This document shows positions 34,891 through 46,019 of a stretch of 64,000 nucleotides of DNA, in pieces (position 1 is the stretch's first letter; each line of letters begins with the position of its first letter). The DNA is from Calliphora vicina. Lineage: Eukaryota > Arthropoda > Insecta > Diptera > Calliphoridae. Location: contig NC_088782.1 of the NCBI RefSeq assembly GCF_958450345.1, positions 117,166,046-117,230,045 of the forward strand. The letters are read 5' to 3'. A model generated the notes under the pieces. The model worked only from the letters and a program-made list of their open reading frames with translations. It was not told where the DNA came from and made no database searches. A program made the position numbers and the translations under genes.

Positions 34891-36059
34891 GACTGTAAAA
34901 TTACATGCCACACATGTTCTACAAATTTTTTTTTAAGTGCTCTATATATACTTAGTATATTCAAATTTTTATCAGTGTTTTTTTTTGTACTGATACCAAT
35001 ATTGGTACACAATCCTTAACAATTTGCCAAGTATGTCACAGACATATTAATGCACTTGCTGTTACACACGAGTACAGTATGCACTACAGTTAAAACAACA
35101 TTTAGTATTTAGTTATAGTTGTAGCAGTGTCATGTACTTTCAAACTCATTGCAAAAATAACATATGATGCACTTTGACTCGGGCATACAACCCATCTATG
35201 CACTGCTATTGCAGCATATAAATGCCGGCAATTTCACCTAGACAAATAACAAGGAGTTTTGTTATGTAGGAATTGTTGGGGTTGAAAGTGGAAGCATGAG
35301 GAGAGAGACAGTGTTTAATTTGGTATGTGGTTTGCTGTCAACTAGAAACAAACAACAACATTGTTACCGTTATGTAAAGAAGTATTTTTTTTCTGCATAT
35401 GTAAGAAAATGTTATAAACAGTGAGAGAAATAATTGATGGATTTAAATAAAATATGAAAACTAAAAGTATTTTATTTAGCACATCCACTTAGAGTTAAAC
35501 TAAAAACGACATTGCTGTAGTTATCAATCTAAATTTTAAATTAACTTTGTTAATTTTATCTAATTTTTAAATACATTTCATTTGTGTGTGTTTATTTCTA
35601 AGTGTATTTAAAATATATATTGTAGCATAACTACAGGCGGCTTGTATGTATCTGTATCTGTATTAAAGTATATGTCCAACCGATACATGTACCAGCCAAA
35701 TAAGAACATTGTTTATTTTACAAAATAAACGAGCCGTTTAAAATGAAATTTATACAAATGATTGTAACTAAACTATTGAACATACCAGCACCCAGCACAG
35801 ATACATATATGCATTTTAATATGGATGTTTGTATGTGTTTAGTGCATCATATAGGTATCCTTACAATAACAATAATAGTAAATGTTAGTGTAATAGTATG
35901 TGGAAGTATGTGTTTGGTAGGCAGTTGGGTTGGTGTGAGCTGGCTGTAAAAGGAAGCATTTGAAAAGATGTGTTTTTTCAAATATTTTTTTGCATAAATA
36001 CCATAACTGAAGCTACACATATAACTTAGAAATGTTTATAAACTAAAACCTTAAAAAAA
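34891..36059. other. Non-coding DNA, no repeat or gene recognised
   Basis: This is moderately complex sequence including a locally GC-richer part at 35160-35330. The plus-strand open frame at 35743-35949 has no motif. Nothing supports a gene. Confidence 0.4.
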
Positions 36060-36340
36060 TCTACATTTATCGCGGAACTAAGAATTTGATAAACTGAAAC
36101 TTAACCAAAAGTAAATCGTAGCTTTTGGTTAAGTTTCAGTCCTAAAGCTAAATGTCAATGATTGAACTTAAACTGAGACTTTATAAACACCTATGATAGA
36201 AGTCAAACTAAGGCTTAAAAATAACTTACGATTGAAGCAAAACTAAGACCATAAAATAACCTGTGATTAGCTAATAATTAACTCCATAAAAATACTAAAT
36301 GACTGAAGCTGACTTCAGTCTTTAAAAGGACAAAAGCTTA
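36060..36340 (-). repeat. Minisatellite family M, block 8
   Basis: About seven diverged reverse-oriented units include CTTACGATTGAAGCAAAACT near 36226. A short inverted pair is also present: AAATCGTAGCTTTTGGTTAAGTTTC (36113 onward) faces the preceding GAAACTTAACCAAAAGTAAATC, so 36088-36145 can form a hairpin. Confidence 0.7.
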
Positions 36341-36359
36341 AAATTTAATCAAAACCACA

Positions 36360-36950
36360 TTATTTTTCTTGATTAAACCCTTATTGGCCAAGTTATAAGC
36401 GATATTTAGATATTTTGAGTTTTTATATAAAAAATTGATTTTTGGTCAGAAATATAAGTGATCACAGATCGAGCTCCTTTTCTTGATTAAACGCTTATTG
36501 ACCAAGTTATTATCGATTTAAACTATTGCGAGTTTTTATATAAGTAATCGAATTTTGGTCTGAAATATGATTGATCACAGACCGATGTATTTTGCAGATG
36601 TATTTAATAAGTGGGCGTATTAGTGGACAATTTTTATTTATGTAAAAACTTTTGCGGTCCAAGCGTCCTGCGATTTCAGATATATCGAATAAAAAATTGG
36701 CACGGTCAATTTTTCTTTCAGTAAAAACTTAAACTGGATTACTATGATCATTTAAACAAATAATTAGCCAAATCGATGTAACCGTTTTCCGATTTTAGAT
36801 AAATCGAGAAAAGTGGGCGTGGTAAATTTTTCATTTCGAAAAAAATCTATGTTGGGCAATGACCAACATTTTACATAAATTGTCGAAATCGGTCCGGCCG
36901 TTCTCTAATGACGCAAATACCAACTAACGACATTTGATTTTTATTTATGT
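36360..36950. repeat. Unidentified interspersed repeat with ~115-bp internal duplication
   Basis: TTCTTGATTAAACCCTTATT (about 36367) recurs as TTCTTGATTAAACGCTTATT (about 36481), each followed by CCAAGTTAT and later by a TGATCACAGA word. The rest holds AAGTGGGCGTATTAG, AAAGTGGGCGTGG and CGAAATCGGTCCGGCCGTTC. Those phrases are reminiscent of mobile-element tails, but no family is assigned. From 36565 onward the sequence has a near-identical copy at 55532. Confidence 0.7.
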
Positions 36951-37581
36951 AGATTTAGCTGAAGCTAAACTAAAACTTCATAAAGACTAAGGATGTATAA
37001 TGGCCTACAATTGAAGCTAAACTTAGACTATAAATAGACTTACGATTTAAGCTCAAATTAGACTATACATAGACCTACGATTGAAGCTAAACTTAGACTA
37101 TATATAGACTTACGTTTGAAGCTAAACATAGACTATACATAGACCTACCATTGAGGCCAAACTAAGACTATATATAGAGACCTACGATTGAAACTAGATT
37201 AAGATTATATATAGACCTACGATTGAAGCTAAAGTAGGACTGTATAAAGACCTACAATTGAAGCTAAACTAGATCCATATACAAACCTACAATTGGGACT
37301 AAACTAAGACTATATACAGACCTGCGATTGAAGCTAAATTAAGACTTTACTAGGACCGTATAGACCTACACTTGAGGCTACACTAAGACTATATACAGAC
37401 CTACTATTGAAGCTAACTTAAGACTGTATAAAGACCTGCGATTGCAGATAAACTGGGACTGTGTAAAGACCTGCGATTAAAGCTAAACTAAGACTGTATA
37501 CAGATCTACAATTGAGGCTAAACTAAGACTATATATTGAAGCTAAGCAAAGACTGTATAAAGACCTACCATTGCTACGATT
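36565..37581. repeat. Segment duplicated at 55532-56538 (copy I)
   Basis: About 1017 bp, from ATATGATTGATCACAG through TTGCTACGATT, match the locus near 55.5 kb with only a few substitutions and about 10 bp of net length difference. The segment crosses the boundary between the interspersed repeat and minisatellite block 9. At this locus both components continue beyond the shared segment, so this is probably the source. Confidence 0.93.
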
Positions 37582-38787
37582 GAAGATAAACTAGGAATGT
37601 ATACAGACCTAAAGTTGAGGCTACAATAAGATTATATGTAGACCTATAATTGAAGCTAAACTTATGACTGTATAAAGAACTACGATTAAAGATCAACTAG
37701 GACTGCATAAAGACCTGCAATTAAAGCTAAACTAGGACTTATACAGACCTAAGATTGAAGCTAAACTAGGACTGTATAAAGACCTACAATTGAAGCTAAA
37801 CTATGATGATATAGAGACCTACGACTGAAGCTAAACTAGGACTGTATAAGGACATACGATTGAGGCTACATTAAGACTATACGCATACCTACAATTTAAG
37901 CTAAACGATGACTGTATAAAGAACTCCGATTGAAGCTAAACAAGGATTGTATAAAGATCTACCATTGAAGATGAACTAGGACTGTATAAAGACCTACAAT
38001 TAAAGCTGCTCTAGGACTGTATACTTATCTACAATTGAGGCTAAACTCAGGCTATATGTAGACATACAATTGAAGCTAAACTAAGACTATATACAGACCA
38101 ACGAGTGAAGCTAAATTGATTCTGTATAAAGACATACGATTGAAGCTAAACAAGGACTGTATAAGAACATACGATTGAAACTAAACTAGGACTGTATAAA
38201 GGCCTACGATTGAAACTTAACTAAGGTTATATACAGACATATGATTGAAGCTAAACTAGGACTATATAAGGACATACAATCGAAGCTAAGCAAGGACTGT
38301 ATAAAGACCAACCATTGAAGATAAAATAGGACTATATAAATACCTACGATTGAAGCTAAACTTGGACTGTATAAAGAACTACACTAATACAATATACAGA
38401 CCTACGATTGAAGCTAAATTAAGACTGTATAAAGAACTAGGTTTGAAGCTAAACTAGGACTATATACAGACCTACAATTGAGGCTACACTAAGACTATAT
38501 GTAGACCTGCAATTGAAGCTAAACTATGACTGCATAAAGACCTACGATTGAAGCTAAACTATGCCTGTTTAAAGACCCACGATTAAAGCTAAACTAAGAC
38601 TATATAAAGACCTACCATTGAAGATAAACTAGGACTGTATAAAGAACTACAATTGAGGCTACACTAAGACTATATAAAGACCTACTATTGAAGCTAAATT
38701 AAGACTGTATAAAGGACTACGATTGAAGCTAAACTCGGACTGTATACAGACCTACAATTTAGGGTAAACTAATACTATATAAAGACC
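36951..38787 (-). repeat. Minisatellite family M, block 9
   Basis: About 52 reverse-oriented units read CCTACGATTGAAGCTAAACT and AAGACTATATAAAGA. Period 34-35 bp. Variation includes AGGACTGTATAAAGAC and AAGACTATATACAGAC forms that alternate irregularly. The block is cut at 38788 by a Tc1-like element and resumes beyond it at about 40086. Confidence 0.93.
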
Positions 38788-38799
38788 TACAGGCCAAAA

Positions 38800-39090
38800 A
38801 TAAGTGGACACATTAAGAAGTCTTATGAATGGAAACATGTTTTTTTTTGTAAACATTCCTTGATATAAATTTCGATATTTATAGAACCTTTTGTGACAAT
38901 TGTTTTGCTTCATTATCTCAACTGCATATTCATTGCCATACCAGGAACTTTTTGGGAATATTTTCTGCTTTTGGATCCTAAAATTTTCTACAATATTTCC
39001 CCGAGCACCAGCAACTTAAAAATATTGACCCAGAAGCTGCGAACAATTTTCCTGAGCATACGTTTCGTCATCCATTATGCAGGAGGGATA
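38800..39090 (-). pseudogene. Tc1-like transposase pseudogene, catalytic/C-terminal part
   Basis: Starting just inside the A2 boundary, the minus strand reads CIMDDETYAQENCSQLLGQ, with the first catalytic acidic block as DDETY. Then come KIFPKKFLVWQ, where the usual AICSC continues as ICS, and ISKFISRNVYKKK toward the terminal repeat. The distal acids of the DDE/D triad are not present because the gene is cut short by the terminus. Stops and shifts are present. Confidence 0.75.
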
Positions 39091-39092
39091 TT

Positions 39093-39832
39093 TTTACCCT
39101 ACACCACCATAGTGGGGAGGGTATTATGCGTTTGTGCAGATGTTTGTAACGCTCAAAAATATTAGTCTAACACCCACCTTAAAGTATACCGATCGACTTA
39201 GAATCACTTTCTGAGTCGATTAAACGATGTCCGTCCGTCTGGTTGGCTGGCTGTCCATGTAAACATTATGCGCAGAGTACAGGTCGCAATTTTGAAGATA
39301 TTTCGATCAAATTTGGTACATATTACTTTTTCGGCCCAAGGACCAAGCCTATTGAAACTGGCTGAAAGCGGTCCATTATTTCACCTAGCCCCCATACAAA
39401 TGTCCCCTCGAAATTGGTCTTTATCGGTCATAAATGTTTAATTTATCTATGTATCTACACAAATTTCGCTCCAAATAAGTTTTATATATACAAAATTCAT
39501 GTCACCAAATTTTGTTACGATCGGTCCATAATTAGTCATAGCTCCCACATAGACCCGCTTCCGAAGATCACTTTAACGTGCATAAATCGCTTAAAAATGT
39601 TGGTATACACACAAAATTCAACATGGTTAACTTTAATATAGACATAAATCACACGACCTAATTTCAAGGTGATCGGTCCATAATTGCTCATAGCTCCCAT
39701 ATAAGGCCCACTTCCAAAAATCACTCATGAATATAAATTATTGATATTTTAAAAGAAAAATATTTTTACTCGTTTACTTGGTGTAGGGTATTATATGGTC
39801 GGGCTTGACCGACCATACTTTCTTACTTGTTT
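39093..39832 (-). mobile_element. Dispersed repeat A, copy 2
   Basis: About 740 bp, from CCCTACACCACCATAGTGGG to GGGCTTGACCGACCATACTT and TCTTACTTG, form the complement of repeat A1 without its internal deletion. TTTTTA on both sides (39087-39092 and 39833-39838) may be a target duplication. It lies within the Tc1-like gene, almost exactly between a RKLK word and CIMDDETY, so the host gene lost little. The open frames here are by-products. Confidence 0.85.
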
Positions 39833-39834
39833 TT

Positions 39835-40070
39835 ATATAAAATTTTACTTCAATTTCCGGGATCTGTCTTTAGCAGAGTTCCGAGTACTGAGCAAACCGG
39901 ACTGCTTTCCTACCGAATGTGTCGGGAATTCTTTAGAAACATCATGTGGATCATTTCTTCTACATAAACCAGGTTTTCTATCAACGGAAAAGTACTCCCA
40001 ATACTGTTCAATAACATTGGAATCAGTTTGACGGCAGATCTTTGATTGTCTGGCTAACTTTTCGTAGGGA
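39835..40070 (-). pseudogene. Tc1-like transposase pseudogene, N-terminal part
   Basis: From about 40070 downward the minus strand reads YEKLARQSKICRQTDSNVIE, QYWEYFSVDRKPGLCRRNDP and HDVSKEF. Then comes SAKDRSRKLK just before the A2 boundary. The helix-turn-helix and linker layout fits Tc1-like transposases. Roughly 60-70 residues expected between HDVSK and the RKLK word are missing, so the copy was deleted as well as interrupted. Confidence 0.7.
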
Positions 40071-40085
40071 CCAATGAAGGATTTT

Positions 40086-40112
40086 ACAAAAGACCTACGA
40101 TTGAAGCTAATA
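40086..40112 (-). repeat. Minisatellite family M, resumption after Tc1-like element
   Basis: AAAGACCTACGATTGAAGCT marks a single unit that continues block 9 on the far side of the insertion. Confidence 0.75.
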
Positions 40113-41219
40113 ATTTTTCATAATTTAACTTGTTTAAACACCCTGTATGTTTACTCCTACTACACATTTTATGTGGTGTTTATGGCCATAATTTGTGCAT
40201 ATAAACGCAATGTGCGTTAGACAGGTTCAAAATACAATTTTATACCTGGTTTTAAAATAACAACCTACCATATTCCATAAAATAAACGCACGTTTAAATT
40301 ATATTAACCTCAAACAGCCGACAACGTGGTTGGCTGGCTGGCAAGTAACCAGGTTTAAAATGAAACAGTAAAATTTTTAGGCGGCGAGGGAGGTTTTGAA
40401 AGAGCAGAATAGAGAAAAAATGAGGATACAAATGGATGCTAGTAAACGGCCATATTTTATAACAAATGGAAAAAATACTTTAACTGAATTAGGTCTTAAT
40501 TTAAAATATTTTGATTTTTTTTTTTAAATTTATTAATTGTTTATTATTAAGAGAAAGTTTTAACTTTTTTTAGATTACCTTTACTCTCACACCCTTTTAA
40601 AACTACTCTTGACTTTGACTTCATCCGTTCGATTAGTTTGTACTCGTACGTACACCACTTCCTTTATGGCAAACGTTACCCTAACTGTTATAACTTTTTG
40701 GAGTATATTGTTACCTTTTAAACTTTGTACGTTTTTGCAATTGAAAACAACAACAAAACGTTTAAAAATTATAAATTTTCATTTCAATGTTTTCTGCTGT
40801 GGAAAGTTTTGTTTTTTTTTAAAAGCCTGATTTTACATCCGTTAATCATAATTTTGTTTCAGTTGCAAAACTAAGGCCGCGGTTGCTGGCACTTTGTAGT
40901 CATCGATCGGTTTTTTCCAACACAATCTGCCCTTAGATTCTGATGCAGTTATGGTTGTTATAAAATTAACTTGACTTTATTCTTTATAGTTTTTATAGTT
41001 TTTTTTTTTAATTTTTTAAATAACATTATTGTTAACATGTATGCATATGTGAGCTGTTAAAATACATATACAAAGAGTTAAAAAGTTTGTTTCAGAACTG
41101 TCAGAAATTTTGTCAGTTGAAAGGAACCTATTTTTTTCAGCAGGCAGACGAAAGGACAGACAGTTTTGTTTAAACAATTAGACAATTTGTTAAATATTAA
41201 ACTCACAAAGTAAAAAATA
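40113..41219. other. Non-coding DNA; GC-richer patch at 40855-40955
   Basis: No gene is recognised. A patch containing AAGGCCGCGGTTGCTGGCAC and CATCGATCGG, close to a TTTTGTTTCAG acceptor-like string (ends about 40861), is unusually GC-rich for the region. On the plus strand two frames stop quickly and the third stops after about 23 codons, with no donor at the right place. An exon is therefore not called. Confidence 0.35.
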
Positions 41220-43810
41220 CGGTATAGTAGGAATGGTTCCATAAAAACTGTTATATTTCCAACGATTGATGCAATCTAACCTATAGAAATACACAATTTG
41301 ATTATAAGCTGTTATAAATCTTTCTACAAAACCGTTATACTGTAAATAAATTATTTCTTTTTTTGAAAATTGCTAAATTTTTAGCAAAACTTGTTTAACA
41401 AAACTGTTAAATTTTAGAACACTTGCATGAAAAACTGTTTGTCACAAAATACTTCCTTATTTCTACTCATTTGGAATTAAGTATTTTTGCTTTATTTCTT
41501 AGCAAAGTTTTAAAATAAACTGTTATAATTTTTTATAAAATTTAGATAAAACTATTATACTCTACATAAAAAATTTTAATTTATTTTTCTGCTACACAAA
41601 AATCATAAATTTGTAAATTTTTTAAAAAATATTCTTAAAAATAATTGTTATAATTTTTTAAAAATTTTAGCAAAAACTGTTATACACCAGAAAATATTTA
41701 TTTTATTTCTTACATTAATATTAAAGTATTTTTGTTTTATTTTTTAGTACATCTTCAATATAAAGTGTTATAATTTCTTAAAACATTTAAATAAAACTGT
41801 TATACTAAAAACGAAAAAAAATTATTTATTATTTTGCTACTCAAATTATATAAAATTTTATAATTTTAATAAATTTAAAAAAAAAATAACTGTTATAATT
41901 TTTCTAAAAATTAACAAAAACTGTTATACAACCAGAAAATATTAACTTTATTTTCCCCATTAAGATCACAGAATTTTGGTTTTAAATTTAAGTACATATT
42001 CAAAATAAACTGTTATAATTTCTATAAACGTTTTGATAAAACTGTTATACTATAAACGAAAAAAAATTATTTATTTATCTGCTATCCAAATTATATAAAA
42101 TTATATAATTTTTATAATTTTTTTAAAAAATAACTGTTATAATATTTTAAAAATTTTATCCAAAACTGTTATACTGCCGCAAAGTATTCACTTTATTTTG
42201 TCCACTAAGAATAATGTATATTTGTTTTATTTTTAAGTACATTTTCAAAATAAACTGTTATAATTTTTTAAAACTTTTCAATAAAACTGTTATACTATAA
42301 AAGAAAAAAATTATTTATTTATCTGCTTCTCAAATTATATAACATTTTATAATTTTTGTAATTTTTTGAAAAAATAAATATATTTTTTTTAAAATTATTA
42401 TCCAAATCTTTTATACTGCCCTAAAGCATTCACTTTATTTTTCCCACTAAAAATAAAGTAATTTTGTTTTATTTTTAAGTACATTTTCAAAATAAACTGT
42501 TATAATTTCTTAAAACATTTTGATAAAACTTTTATACTATAAACAAAATAAATTGTTTATTTATCTCCTACCCAATTTATATAAAATTTATAATTTTTAT
42601 AGCATTTTTAAAAAATAACTGTTATATTTTTTTAATAAAATGTCAACAAAAACTGTTACAGTGCCGCAAAATATTCGCTTTGTTGTTCCCACTAAGAATA
42701 AAGTATCTTGGTTTTATTTTTAAATACAGTTTTAAAATAAACTGTTATAATTTTTTAAAACATTTAGATAAAACTGTTATACTCTGAACAAAAAATTTTA
42801 ATTATTCATCTGCTACTCAAATTTTAAAAGACTTTTATAAATTTTTATAAATCCAAAACTGTTATACTGCCGCAAAACATTCACTTTATTTTTCCCACTA
42901 AAAATAAAGTAATTTTGTTTTATTTTTAAGTACATTTTCAAAATAAACTGTTATTTTTTTTTAAACATTTAGATAAAACTGTTATACTCTAAACCAAAAA
43001 AAATATTACATTTATCTACTACTTAAATTATAGAAAATTTTATAATTTTTATAAAATTTTTAAAAAAATAACTGTTATAATTTTTTAAAAATGTTAACAA
43101 AAACTGTTATAAAACCAGAAAATATTAATTTTGTTTTTCTCACTAAGAATAAAGTATTTTTGTTTTATTTTTTAATAAATCTTCAAAATGAACTGTTATA
43201 ATTTCTTAAAACATTTAGATAAAACTGTTATACTCAAAACCAAAAAAATTATTATACATATCTGCTACTCAAATTATATAAAATTTTTTAATTTTTATAA
43301 ATTTTTTAAAAAATAACTGTTATAATTTTATAAAAATTTTAACAAAAACTGTTATACTGCCGCAAAATGTTAATTTTATTTTTCCCATTAAGAAAAAAGT
43401 ATTTTTGTTTTATTTTTAAGTACATCTTCAAAATAAACTGTTATAATATTTTAAAACTTTTCAATAAAACTGTTATACATTAAAAAAAATTGTTTTTGTT
43501 TTATTTATATGCTACACAAATTATATAAAACTTTATAATTTTTAAAAACTTTTCATAAAAATAACTGTTATAATTTATTTTTAATTAAAACAAAAAACTG
43601 TTATACTGCTACAAAATATTTAATTTATTTTTCTCATTAAGATATGATAGCTATCAACTTTCAAAGTTCGAAAGCTTGTATTGGAATAGCCTTTATAAAC
43701 TGTTATAATTACTAAATATAAAATCTATGTTTCACTGGAGTTTTAAAAACTGATTATTTTTTGATTAATCACAACACAACTGATATACCGAACCAAAAAA
43801 GTTTAACTAT
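41220..43810 (+). repeat. 243-bp satellite with repeated AACTGTTATA motifs
   Basis: The landmark AAAACTGTTATACT recurs at about 41558, 41798, 42040, 42283, 42525, 42768, 42976, 43219 and 43461, that is every 240-243 bp with one interval of 208. Each monomer has about four copies of ACTGTTATA in the same orientation, embedded in A/T tracts (CTGTTATAATTTTTTAAAA). There are about ten monomers. They contain no gene. The motif is better kept than the spacers. Confidence 0.92.
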
Positions 43811-43817
43811 TATACTT

Positions 43818-43942
43818 ACCCTCATTAACTCGATGTCTGGTTATGTGTTAACTAATAGTTAAACAACAGTTTTCATACAAAAATAATTTTAAACGACAGT
43901 ATAACTATTAGTTACCACCAGACTTCATGTTAATGGGGGTTA
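43818..43942. mobile_element. Small palindromic MITE-like element
   Basis: ACCCTCATTAACTCGATGTC to TAACTAATAGTT on the left is mirrored by AACTATTAGTTACCACCAG to CATGTTAATGGGGGT on the right. Each arm is about 42 bp, imperfect, around a ~40-bp AT-rich loop. No clear target duplication was seen. It lies at the edge of the 243-bp satellite. Confidence 0.6.
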
Positions 43943-46019
43943 GAGAACAAAATATATGACAAACTTTTCATTAACAAGGTCAAAATTCAAATTCTTGATT
44001 ATTTGGAATTTTTCCAGAATAATAATTTAAACAGTTTGTGAATTATTTAACAGTTTAAAGGAGAATTAAGAAAAATATTGTTTAACATTTAAGACAAGTT
44101 TAGACTAAAATTAAAGATGTTTTCCTTATTTCCAGTCCCATCACTTAATCACTAAAAATATTCAAACACATATCTACAAGTTAATAAAATTTTATGGACA
44201 AAACACAGCTAAAAGCCAGCATTTTCTGCAACAATTCCTAAACACTCTTAAAACATAATAAAAAAAAAGACCTAGACGCTGCAAAGAAACTAACCCAAGA
44301 ACAAATTTTATGAATTATCATAAAATTTTATCACACATTTTATTCGAGCTTAACACAAAAAAAAATGGTCCATAAAGAAATGTGTATAATACACGTATTA
44401 TTAAGAATATTTGTATTATTAGTTTAGCAAAAGTAAAGCAAAATTGACAGTAGCTAAAGAAGTCAGTAAGCCACTCTGTCAGTCAGCCAGTCATTCATTC
44501 ATTCATACTTGCAGCCTCAGAAAGAAATAACATTTACACCTTTATTACCCTCATTGTAATACAACTTATAACACCAGCAAATATTTATGCTAATGGTCAA
44601 TGCTATAAGTACAAGTACAAGGATGTTTTAGCTTTAAGAGTAACGACTCCTTAAGAATACAGCGAATATTTAATAAAGGGGGTTTGGAGGGTGTTAACAT
44701 AAAACTTTTACTTTTTTCTCCTTACATCAATCCACCATGATGTTGCATGGATGTGTCGCCATTACCTAGTAAATATCAACATTAATTTGACCCTAAAGCA
44801 TTGTAAATGTATAGAAATGAGCCAGCCAACTTAAGAAAAACCTAAAGACTTTTTCGCCAAAATGTTGTTGAGACGGATGTATATAAATGAATTTTTATTT
44901 TGAGGTGCAAAAAAAAAACAAAGCGAAACTTAAAGATTTGATGAACGTTTAACCCAATAAAGGCAAGCAATTTTAAATTGTTGGACTAGAAATGGGTATC
45001 CTCAGACCAAGTTATGATAGACCAAACAAATCTTCAATTATGTTAGCCCAAATACCAGTTTGTATTCCGTATAACATTCCCCCTCTTCCATTTTAAGGGT
45101 TAATTTCTCAAAATCTTGCTCTAACCGTATCTAATGAAATATGCACTTTGCTTTGCACATAAAATTTAAAAAAAAAAAACAAGCATCATCAAGATGCTGG
45201 CCAGGTTGTTTAATGCTCGTCATCATCAACTCTAGCCACTTCTACTTCTACATTTATTTTGAGATGTTTTGTTAAATTTGTTGATTTTATATGATTTTAT
45301 GACAGTGTCTGTGTAAAATACTGTGTGTTTGTTACATTTGGGTTTTATACCAAAAGTATACGCTTTTAGTAGTTGGCTCTTTAATAATATGAGGTCTGTA
45401 ATTTCCCCAGAGTGTGTTTAACTTTGACGACTTAAGTTGTAAAACTTAAACATTATCATTTTACAACGTACGTATAAGGTATGTAGCAATGAAAACGGTA
45501 TTTACTACAATTACTTGCACAACACACTGTGAGATATAAACATTGCTGCTAAGTTTTCGGTCATCTGCTGAAAAACTTACTAAAGTCCTTAACAAAAAGT
45601 CCTTGCTAACATTAACAACAACAAAAGAATAAGAAAAACATTTTTCATTTGTATTCTAAGATATGTTACATTTGGTAAACAGATCACAAACGTCTTAGGT
45701 ATGTGTATAGATTTTCTGTTTGCATTTCTTTGGCATAACATGTTGATGATGTTGACCTTCAGCTGCTGAATATTCTACCTTTAAGTTATCCTTCATGTGT
45801 TTATTTTCCTAAGCAAGAAAAACTTCTTCTTTTGCTTTTTGCATTACGAGTATGTTGACATATTGTATTACAAAGAAGTTTAAAAACTTTAGTTTAAAAC
45901 TTGAAGTTTGTATTGTGTGTGTTTTGTAATATGAAAGTAAATGTAATCTATTTGGTAAACATCTAGTTAAATATTTAGGTAGAAGACTTACAATTAGGTT
46001 TTTTTAGATTCTTAGTTTT
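43943..46019. other. Non-coding DNA, no gene recognised
   Basis: AT-rich DNA with a few simple runs (CAGTCAGCCAGT and CATTCATTCATTC near 44490). No splice-flanked open frame and no repeat family of the window is present. Confidence 0.4.

Larger units (their letters stand above)
38788..40085 (-). mobile_element. Tc1-like element inserted in minisatellite, itself interrupted
   Basis: One terminus is visible: TACAGGCCAAAAATAAGTGG from 38788, with TA at the edge as expected for Tc1/mariner insertion. Family M units touch both sides (AAAGACCTACA before, AAAGACCTACGATTGAAGCT after). The right (5') terminal repeat is missing. Repeat A2 occupies 39093-39832. Confidence 0.8.

Noticed and set aside
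43800..43860. Minus-strand donor-like GAGG-GTAAGTATAA
   Set aside because: It falls on the arm of the palindromic element at 43818-43942 and has stops upstream in all frames.
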